Assembly (NCBI GenBank): GCA_030612965.1
Contig: JAUWMW010000139.1
Span: 1-6,453 of the forward strand
Origin: a bacterium
Lineage (GTDB): Bacteria; Zixibacteria; MSB-5A5; GN15; FEB-12
Length of the DNA stretch: 6,453 nucleotides
Direction: 5' to 3'
Both the position numbers and the translations under genes were made by a program. The notes under the pieces were generated by a model that was not told the origin of the DNA, made no database searches, and was given only the letters and a program-made list of their open reading frames with translations. This document shows, piece after piece, positions 1 through 5,128 of this stretch (position 1 is its first letter; each line of letters starts with the position of its first letter).

Positions 1-338
1 ATTAGGCGGATCGATCAGATCGAGGTACAGTGTGTCGCTGGGATCGACGACGCCGACCAGGGTAATCGTCGGCGTGACCAGTTCGACGTGCTCCAGCGTC
101 TTTGCACCGGTCGTCGGGTGGTAGAAGTCGACCGTATCACAGTAGCTGAGTATACCGTCGCCGTTATCCACCCAACTGCTGCAAACCCAGTTCTCACAAT
201 AGCCCGGGAACAGTTCGTGCCAACTGGTCCCGATGGGGCTACCGTCGGTGGGCAGATAACCGTCGGTGTTGTGCTTGACTATGCCGGGGACATAGGTACC
301 CGGAGCGGGGATGCAGACCGGCGGCATGACACAGGTGC
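1..338 (-). other. Start of a further domain after the dockerin in gene A (incomplete)
   Basis: Residues 1113-1224, cut by the window edge. Visible features are GTYVPGIVKHN, SWHELFPGYC, SWVDNGDGILSYCD and a TLEHVELV strand. The DNGDG segment resembles an EF-hand-like calcium loop, though its first position is Val. I do not recognise a named family with confidence. The module may repeat or be followed by an anchor outside the window. Confidence 0.5.
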
Positions 339-3300
339 AGTTAACCGGCGGTGGGCCGTACTGGTACAGGAACTGAATCAGATAGAGAACATCGCGATAG
401 TCAATGCAGCAATCACCGTTGGGATCAGCGTTGGCCATCACCGGCGGCGCAGGGCCACCCTTGTACAGGAAGCTGATCAGGTATGCGATGTCAGCGACAT
501 TGATATTGCCGTCGTTGTCGACATCGCCCGGCGTCTGATAATCGCAGGAGTCGCACGGGTTGGGTGTGCAGGTGGTGCCGTCACCCTTGTAATCCCAGCC
601 GGCGCTATCGCATGAGAACTGCGTCATGATGTGACAGAGACCATACGGCGGCTCACAGCATGCGCCGGTCGGCTCTGGCGTGGTGTCGGGACAGATGACC
701 ACTGCGTACTCGATGATCGTATGTATCGGTCCACCCTGTGGCAGGATCGGGTCGATAGTGGTATCGGGCCGGTTCTGTCCATACCAGACCGGTACGTTAC
801 CGGCATTGACCGGATAGCCCGGCAACTCGCAGGTGAAGAACGGCGGCGCGATTAGCGGGCAGGTGTTCGGGGTGACCCAGTACTTGTCATGGTGCATGGT
901 GCCGTGCGGGCCGGAGATGTTAGCCGCATCGTTGTGCACACTGGAACCGTGAGCCGAACCGGCCGGCGGTTCACCCTCGTTCATATCGAAATACGGATCG
1001 GAAATGCAAAGTGCCGAATCCAGCGGATCAGTGCAAGTCCCGGCAACGGTGACAAAGTGACCGCCGACACGTTCGCAGTTGCCGCCGAAGTCTTCATAGA
1101 AGCCTAACAGCAGAATGACATCCTGACTGATCAGAACCTCATCTCGGATTTGATCGAAGCCAAAGGCCGGATCGACCGGGAATAGATTCACCGTGTACTT
1201 GCCGCTCAGCCCGACACTGTCAATCCAGTCCTGAGCACCCTGAGCCAGCTCGAAGACATTGGTGCCGCTACCGCTTGAGTTGGTTAGGCAGTACAAGGCC
1301 ATCGAGTCTACGAACGGCATGACATTGTTGGTGTCGTGGTCATCCCACACACCACCGGGATCGAATGAGTACACCAGATTGTACCCGTCATTCAGCATGT
1401 GCGCCGGATCAGGATAGAATGGCTTCGGATCTTGTGGACTCGGTTCAAACTTGGAGTCGAACCACCAGAAGCAGTTCGCCAGCGCCACCGGGCCGCAGTA
1501 GCTCCACGCCCCGCTGGGCGGGTAGATCCACATATCCTGCTTCTGGTCGAAGTCCGGCATACCGTACGGCGCATAGTCATCGTAAGGCGACTTGTAGTAG
1601 TCACAGGTGTCTACTGCTGTATCCGGACAGATCACATAGGCATGTTGGATGAGTACATGGACAGGGCCGCCACCCCAGAAACCCGGATCGATTGAGGCGT
1701 TCATCCCGTTAAACTGGTTGATGATCCCCGCAGTGGTAGGATAATTGACGACTTCCACCGGGCCGGTCCATCCAGGCGGAATCATCGAAACACAGGTATA
1801 GGGATCGTGCTGTATTTGAGAGTGGGGGCCGCTGATGTTGTCGGCATCATTATGCACCGTTCCGCCATGCGCGGAGCCGGCTGGCGGCTCACCCTCGAGG
1901 GCATCGAGATACGGGTCACTGATACAGATGATCCGATCATGAGTACAGACACCGGCTGTTGTCACCCAGTGCGAGCCGAGATAATTGGTCCAATCGCCAG
2001 CGGCATCCTCCTCGTAGAACCCGAACAGCAGAATCACATCTTGACTCACCAGCACTTCGCCCTGAATGTATTCAAAGGAAGGTACCGGCACGATGGTATC
2101 GCGGTAGTCGGGCGCCATACCAAGAGCATTCAGGTAGGCCCGGAAGCCGTTGACAAGGTCAATATCGCGCGTGCCGCCAGCACCGCCGGGGTTGGTGTTC
2201 AAGTAATTGTTAGCCAGGTCGTTGATAAACGGCTGCACGTTGTTAGTATCGTGATCATCCCACTGCAAGGCGGGATCGTAGCTCGACAGCAGCGGGTAGT
2301 TGTCGTTGAGCGGCGGGTTGCCGGGACCGGGCCAGAACGGCCTGGGATCGACCGGGACGGTCTCAAACTTGGAGTCAAACCACCAGATGCAGTTAGCCAG
2401 CGCGGCCGGGCCGTCGTGGGACCACTTGCCGTTGAGGTCAATCCAACCAGGCTGCTTCATATCAAAGTCCGGCATACCCTGCGGGACATAGTCGAGATAT
2501 GGCGACTTGTAGTAGTCACAAGTGTCCGGTTCGCCGGGGCCACCGGTAATGACAAACGCCAGATCGAGTGACCCAATGCACTCATGGTAAACTTCTCCAA
2601 AAATCTCGAAATTATAACCACGCACATCAACCGAGACCCACTCGGGATTGAAGTCGGGTAACACGAAAAACTCTTCGAAATGCCCCTCCAGGTCCGGACC
2701 ACCGAAGAGAATGAAACGACCGATCGCGGAGTCTTCCGGAACCCCCGGCAACGGTGGAGTTGAATCGTTAGGAATCGTGTCGTACCAGGGCGTAGACCAA
2801 TTGAGCGCGATTTCAACATACGATGCCTGGCTGGGATCCATCTTCATGACATCGACGATGAGGTTCATCTCCTTCGTGCGCATCGAGTCGAACGGATGGT
2901 CGTAAAACCAAATATTCCACCATTCGGTCTCGGGATAGAAATACCAACCCTGACCCCATGCAGTCGCGCTGCCGCCACTGACGAATTGTCCAAACGGGTC
3001 AATCACAATGTTGAATCCGTCCAGGATCGGCGCACTGGGTTCGTACATTTCCTCCCAGCTAAGATCGTACCATTCAGCCCAGACGGCGTCGTCATTCCAA
3101 TTATCCTGGGTTGACTTCCACCCCCACTGGGTGTTAATCGGGTCCTGAACGACGGCCGAGATATTCAGCCAATAAATGGTCCCTGAGTCCTGCGGGAACC
3201 AGTCGGCTTCGGGCAGAAAGACATTATACTGGAAGTACGCATAGTGGTCGTCCGGGAAAACGTCGTTATTGAACGGATCGTACCAGCCCTCCATAGTCGG

Positions 3301-3672
3301 CGGATCGATCGGCACCGCCGTCCAGTCTGATATTTCCCATTCGCGCAGGGTCTCCCCCGGCATGCTGTAACCGGTCGGGCTCTGGTCAGCCGGGATATCG
3401 GCATGGAGGCTCAGCCAAAACGTCTGAACCAGACCTTCATCCCCGTGCCTCCAGGCGCCCCAAAAATGGACGTCCTTGATCCAGCCGGTTTCCATGCACA
3501 TGAAATCGTCCGCCAGAATCAGCGGCTGGGTAGCGTTGACCGCCCAGCCGGTTTCATTCGGCAATTGCGGCCAGTGCATCTTGTGACCGTCCTCGGGTAT
3601 CCAGTCAGCCAGTGCCGCCAGACACAGCACGAGAACTGGCACGCATACGAGCAAGATAGCTTTCTTGATCAT
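1..3672 (-). CDS. Large secreted multidomain protein with tandem C39-like peptidase repeats and internal dockerin (3' end outside window)
   Basis: The frame is open from an ATG at 3672 to the left edge: 1224 codons, no stop, C-terminus missing. The start is fixed by GAGGAG seven bases upstream and by a signal peptide: MIKK, a hydrophobic run, and a likely cut after ALA (residue 22), giving mature DW. Domains in order: residues 23-198, N-terminal domain shared with the two neighbours (HKMHWPQLP, LADDF, HFWGAW, GTIYWL, WGWKST, NDDAVW); 199-367, a beta-rich insert; 368-378, the shared SLDLAFVITGG strand; 385-684 and 690-996, two copies of a papain-fold-like domain; 1002-1040, a Cys-rich GACC module; about 1049-1112, a dockerin pair; 1113-1224, the start of a further domain with an EF-like DNGDG. 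I infer an exported, calcium-binding modular protein that may bind or cleave peptides. Activity is not shown. Reading frame and secretion are near certain; function is tentative. Confidence 0.93.
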   Translation of the reverse strand, partial: MIKKAILLVCVPVLVLCLAALADWIPEDGHKMHWPQLPNETGWAVNATQPLILADDFMCMETGWIKDVHFWGAWRHGDEGLVQTFWLSLHADIPADQSPTGYSMPGETLREWEISDWTAVPIDPPTMEGWYDPFNNDVFPDDHYAYFQYNVFLPEADWFPQDSGTIYWLNISAVVQDPINTQWGWKSTQDNWNDDAVWAEWYDLSWEEMYEPSAPILDGFNIVIDPFGQFVSGGSATAWGQGWYFYPETEWWNIWFYDHPFDSMRTKEMNLIVDVMKMDPSQASYVEIALNWSTPWYDTIPNDSTPPLPGVPEDSAIGRFILFGGPDLEGHFEEFFVLPDFNPEWVSVDVRGYNFEIFGEVYHECIGSLDLAFVITGGPGEPDTCDYYKSPYLDYVPQGMPDFDMKQPGWIDLNGKWSHDGPAALANCIWWFDSKFETVPVDPRPFWPGPGNPPLNDNYPLLSSYDPALQWDDHDTNNVQPFINDLANNYLNTNPGGAGGTRDIDLVNGFRAYLNALGMAPDYRDTIVPVPSFEYIQGEVLVSQDVILLFGFYEEDAAGDWTNYLGSHWVTTAGVCTHDRIICISDPYLDALEGEPPAGSAHGGTVHNDADNISGPHSQIQHDPYTCVSMIPPGWTGPVEVVNYPTTAGIINQFNGMNASIDPGFWGGGPVHVLIQHAYVICPDTAVDTCDYYKSPYDDYAPYGMPDFDQKQDMWIYPPSGAWSYCGPVALANCFWWFDSKFEPSPQDPKPFYPDPAHMLNDGYNLVYSFDPGGVWDDHDTNNVMPFVDSMALYCLTNSSGSGTNVFELAQGAQDWIDSVGLSGKYTVNLFPVDPAFGFDQIRDEVLISQDVILLLGFYEDFGGNCERVGGHFVTVAGTCTDPLDSALCISDPYFDMNEGEPPAGSAHGSSVHNDAANISGPHGTMHHDKYWVTPNTCPLIAPPFFTCELPGYPVNAGNVPVWYGQNRPDTTIDPILPQGGPIHTIIEYAVVICPDTTPEPTGACCEPPYGLCHIMTQFSCDSAGWDYKGDGTTCTPNPCDSCDYQTPGDVDNDGNINVADIAYLISFLYKGGPAPPVMANADPNGDCCIDYRDVLYLIQFLYQYGPPPVNCTCVMPPVCIPAPGTYVPGIVKHNTDGYLPTDGSPIGTSWHELFPGYCENWVCSSWVDNGDGILSYCDTVDFYHPTTGAKTLEHVELVTPTITLVGVVDPSDTLYLDLIDPPN
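339..528 (-). other. Internal dockerin-type EF-hand pair in gene A
   Basis: About residues 1049-1112. Repeat one has the loop DVDNDGNINVAD followed by IAYLISFLYKGGPAP; repeat two has DPNGDCCIDYRD followed by VLYLIQFLYQYGPPP. Both have acidic or Asn residues at loop positions 1, 3, 5 and 12, as in calcium-binding dockerin loops; the second has Cys at positions 6 and 7, replacing the usual Gly at 6. Dockerins bind cohesin domains in known systems. No cohesin is visible in this window. Unlike in genes B and C, the pair is not at the C-terminus. Confidence 0.85.
553..669 (-). other. Cys-rich GACC module in gene A
   Basis: Residues 1002-1040 of gene A have the pattern TGACC..P.GLC, then C, then KGDGTTC and NPC: six cysteines in 39 residues with a Gly-rich middle. 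I recognise this as a small repeated module seen in exported proteins of Planctomycetes and related groups, probably disulphide-bonded outside the cell (family known from memory, function not known). It links the second peptidase-like copy to the internal dockerin. Confidence 0.6.
685..1605 (-). repeat. Tandem domain copy 2 in gene A: C39/papain-like fold with plausible Cys-His-Asp triad
   Basis: Residues 690-996 of gene A, again from CDYYKSPY to VVICPDT, placed about 305 residues after copy 1. Candidate catalytic residues: Cys726 in YCGPVALANC (TGC at 1495-1497), His872 in HFVTVAG, Asp892 in ISDPY. This order (Cys-Gly at the start of a helix, His before a hydrophobic strand, then a DP(Y) strand) is what C39-like members of peptidase clan CA show. 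I cannot place an oxyanion Gln with confidence: the nearest, Gln712, is 14 residues before the Cys, further than the usual 6 or so. WDDHDTNNV, EGEPPAGSAHG, VHND, NISGPH and a late HD pair are shared with copy 1. A true peptidase, a transglutaminase-like enzyme or a non-enzymatic homologue all remain possible. Confidence 0.7.
1621..2520 (-). repeat. Tandem domain copy 1 in gene A: C39/papain-like fold lacking the catalytic Cys
   Basis: Residues 385-684 of gene A. The copy opens with CDYYKSPY and MPDFD and ends with YVICPDT. The segment matching the active-site helix of papain-like and C39-like peptidases reads SHDGPAALANC, so the position before GP is Asp420 (GAC at 2413-2415) where copy 2 has Cys. 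The likely partner residues are kept: His568 in HWVTTAG and Asp586 in ISDPY. The downstream histidines 602, 607, 617 and 622 are also kept. From this I infer a copy that cannot act as a cysteine peptidase and may serve in binding, or a subfamily using different chemistry. The fold assignment is from motif order only. Confidence 0.7.
2572..3078 (-). other. Gene A insert domain between the two parts of the shared N-terminal domain
   Basis: Residues 199-367 of gene A sit between NDDAVW and SLDLAFVITGG, where gene B has only 19 residues. The segment is aromatic and looks beta-rich (WYFYPETEWWNIWFYDHPF, VEIALNWSTPWYD, WVSVDVRGYNFEIFGEVYHE). It does not resemble the gene C insert at the same site. 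I have a memory of similar segments in exported planctomycete proteins but cannot check it. Carbohydrate or surface binding would fit such a fold, but nothing in the sequence proves it. Confidence 0.6.
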
Positions 3673-3679
3673 AACACAT

Positions 3680-3685
3680 CTCCTC
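3680..3685 (-). promoter_or_regulatory. Shine-Dalgarno of gene A
   Basis: Minus strand GAGGAG, seven bases before the ATG at 3672. An ATG that overlaps the end of this motif (3677-3679) is in another frame, so 3672 is the start. Confidence 0.85.
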
Positions 3686-3835
3686 TTGAAAAAGCTGCTA
3701 TTACTGACATTATTAATTTGCCAGAACACATATGAACGGATTTTGATATCGCAATGATGTAACTATTCCTCCGTGGATGTACCAGCATAAGACAAACCAG
3801 AAAAGGCGGTTATTCTGATGCTCCACTTATACGAA

Positions 3836-3864
3836 AATATGGCTTTTCGACTGTTCTGCGTCAA
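3836..3864 (-). promoter_or_regulatory. Candidate sigma70-like promoter for gene A
   Basis: Minus strand TTGACG (3859-3864; 5 of 6 to consensus), a 17-base gap, and CATATT (3836-3841; 4 of 6), in an AT-rich stretch. A second TATAAG (3826-3831) lies just downstream without a good -35. It would give a leader of about 155 bases. Promoter rules in this lineage are not known, so this is weak. Confidence 0.3.
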
Positions 3865-3948
3865 GCTTTTATATCGTCTCGTCGGCTATCAAGACGAACT
3901 CCTGAAGCGTTCCGGTCCACGGTGCTCCAATCAAAGGCGATGCCGGCA

Positions 3949-3979
3949 CGGCCACTCCCGGAGATTCCGAGAGTGGCCG
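3949..3979 (-). terminator. Hairpin repeat downstream of gene B (possible transcript-end structure)
   Basis: Inverted repeat with arms 3949-3961 and 3967-3979 and a 5-base loop. As minus-strand RNA it gives 13 pairs with one G-U (positions 3958/3970). It begins 43 bases after the gene B stop. No U-run follows, so it is not a classic intrinsic terminator; a 3'-end-protecting hairpin, a processing site or a REP-like element fit as well. A second copy lies after gene C. Confidence 0.6.
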
Positions 3980-4021
3980 CATTCTTATCGGAGTGCTATT
4001 AGTCCAAACGCATTGTTTCCG

Positions 4022-4954
4022 TCAGCGTGGGAAGCAAGGCAACGGCTGAGGTCCGCCGGTGAACATATAGTCAACCAAATGCACAAGATCAGCGATATCC
4101 AGGGAACCGTCGGCGTTCACATCGGCTTCCTCGAAGCAGGGCGGGGCCGGCCCACCGTTAAACATGTAGTCGACCAGGTAGACCAGATCGGAAATGTCGA
4201 TGACGTCGCCGGGGTCGTAGTCGACATTGCCTCTGATCGGAGGCATACAACAAGTCTCCTCACCGCCAGTGATTACGAAGGCCAGGTCAAGCGACTGTTG
4301 TCTATATGGTTCCCAAATGTCGATCCAGCCGTAAGGGGGATCGTCGATGCCCCACACGGCGTCGTCGTTCCAGTGGTCCCCGGTGGACTTCCAACCCCAC
4401 TGAGTCTCCTGGGGAACCTCGACGACTGCGCTGATGCAGAGCCAGTAGATTGTCCCTTCCTGTTGCCAGAACCACAACTCGTCGGGCAGAAAAATATTGT
4501 ACTGGTACCACGTAACATGGTCTTCAGGAAAGACCTCACCGTTGGAAGGATTGTACCAACCCTGCGGAAACGGCTCCATTTCTCGGACTATGACCTCGAA
4601 AATGGGAATCTGCGCCTCCCACAAAAGCTCCCCCGGCCTGCTGTACGGAACCTGCGGTGGATCGGCCGGAATGTCGCTGAAAATCTTCAGGTTGAACAGA
4701 TGGATTTGACCTTCCCAACCGTGCATCCAGGAGCCCCAGAAGTGTATTTCTTTCACCCGACCGGTTTCCGAGCACTTCCAGTCATCGGCCAGAATAAACG
4801 GCCAAGTACCATATACATCCCACCCCATTTCATCGGGCAATTGAGGGTAGTGCATCTTGTGTGGGTCGCCCTGGTCCCAGTCGGCAAAGGCGACTGGAGC
4901 CATCAATAGGAGCAATAGCGTACCCAGCATTGAAACTCTTAAGACTCTTCCCAT
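4022..4954 (-). CDS. Secreted dockerin-containing protein, minimal paralogue (complete, 310 aa)
   Basis: Complete gene with ATG at 4954 and TGA at 4022-4024. GGAGG lies six bases upstream of the ATG and decides the start over the later Met9. Residues 1-24 form a signal peptide (MGRVLR, a leucine run, likely cut after AFA), giving mature DWDQGD. Residues 25-231 are the N-terminal domain shared with both neighbours: HKMHYPQLP, ILADDWKC, HFWGSW, DIPADPP, SRPGE, GTIYWL, WGWKST, NDDAVWG, SLDLAFVITGG. I believe this matches a domain of unknown function common in Zixibacteria and Planctomycetes (possibly the one databases call DUF7901; from memory, unchecked). A CCMPPIR linker leads to a dockerin pair (242-303) and a short tail ending PCFPR. 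Only 19 residues separate NDDAVW from SLDLAF, so this is the uninterrupted form. Probable role: an exported scaffold-binding or structural protein. No catalytic motif seen. Confidence 0.95.
   Translation of the reverse strand: MGRVLRVSMLGTLLLLLMAPVAFADWDQGDPHKMHYPQLPDEMGWDVYGTWPFILADDWKCSETGRVKEIHFWGSWMHGWEGQIHLFNLKIFSDIPADPPQVPYSRPGELLWEAQIPIFEVIVREMEPFPQGWYNPSNGEVFPEDHVTWYQYNIFLPDELWFWQQEGTIYWLCISAVVEVPQETQWGWKSTGDHWNDDAVWGIDDPPYGWIDIWEPYRQQSLDLAFVITGGEETCCMPPIRGNVDYDPGDVIDISDLVYLVDYMFNGGPAPPCFEEADVNADGSLDIADLVHLVDYMFTGGPQPLPCFPR
4025..4231 (-). other. C-terminal dockerin pair of gene B
   Basis: Residues 242-310. Repeat two has a textbook loop, DVNADGSLDIAD, with acidic or Asn residues at 1, 3, 5, 9 and 12. 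Repeat one reads DYDPGDVIDISD, where Gly and Asp at positions 5 and 6 are swapped from the usual D-G order. Each loop is followed by a helix of the DLVYLVDYMF type and a GGP(A/Q)P turn. The likely roles are calcium-dependent folding and protein-protein docking. Confidence 0.88.
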
Positions 4955-4960
4955 GAAACA

Positions 4961-4965
4961 CCTCC
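4961..4965 (-). promoter_or_regulatory. Shine-Dalgarno of gene B
   Basis: Minus strand GGAGG (within GGAGGTG), six bases before the ATG at 4954; with the signal peptide it fixes the start. Confidence 0.88.
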
Positions 4966-5061
4966 AAGTTCGGCAAAGCGATTATCAGGTGAGCGCTGAT
5001 ACTCGCGATTCAGTTAGCTCCAAACCTCCGCAACTGCGGAGAATTCGTGGTAATCAAGGCA

Positions 5062-5087
5062 GCCACCCCCGGTAGTCCGAGAGTGGC
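5062..5087 (-). terminator. Hairpin repeat downstream of gene C (second copy)
   Basis: Arms 5062-5072 and 5077-5087 with a 4-base loop; as minus-strand RNA it gives 11 pairs, two of them G-U. It begins about 42 bases after the gene C stop. One arm and its flank (5076-5099) match 3966-3989 at 23 of 24 bases. No U-run follows. Confidence 0.6.
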
Positions 5088-5128
5088 CGCATTCTTGTCA
5101 ATTCTGTCTGGTCACGTCCGTCCGCCCC

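Larger units (their letters stand above)
3673..4021. other. Intergenic spacer between genes B and A
   Basis: 349 bases without a convincing gene. From the gene B side it holds the hairpin repeat (3949-3979), an 8-base palindrome TGCCGGCA (3941-3948), an AT-rich stretch with a candidate promoter, an isolated GGAGG (3768-3772) with no start codon at a useful distance, a 39-codon reading frame (3669-3788, minus) overlapping the gene A start, and the gene A Shine-Dalgarno. The hairpin-then-promoter order suggests gene A can be transcribed on its own. Confidence 0.7.
4955..5128. other. Intergenic spacer between genes C and B
   Basis: 174 bases holding the second hairpin copy, a perfect 6-base-arm palindrome (CTCCGC AACT GCGGAG, 5026-5041) and the gene B Shine-Dalgarno. 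A GATAAT box (minus, 4981-4986) could be a -10 element but has no matching -35. Genes C and B may be co-transcribed or separately transcribed; the sequence does not decide this. Confidence 0.6.

Noticed and set aside
88..615. 175-codon open frame on the plus strand
   Set aside because: Antisense to the dockerin and Cys-rich part of gene A; its protein is low in motifs and mirrors the minus frame.
1807..2571. 254-codon open frame on the plus strand
   Set aside because: Antisense to the first peptidase-like copy of gene A, whose conserved repeats prove the minus frame.
3949..3979. Classic Rho-independent terminator
   Set aside because: The stem is strong but the minus strand that follows (GTGCCGGCATC) has no U-run; listed instead as a possible 3'-end hairpin.
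3818..4909. 363-codon open frame on the plus strand
   Set aside because: It lies antisense to gene B, which has a Shine-Dalgarno, a signal peptide and clear paralogues. The plus frame has no recognisable domain.
4981..4986. GATAAT as the gene B -10 promoter box
   Set aside because: No -35-like hexamer 16-18 bases upstream and no extended -10; mentioned only within the spacer entry.
3949..5099. CRISPR or insertion-sequence ends
   Set aside because: Only two copies, more than 1 kb apart, each an imperfect palindrome with no transposase, no target-site duplication and no regular spacers.
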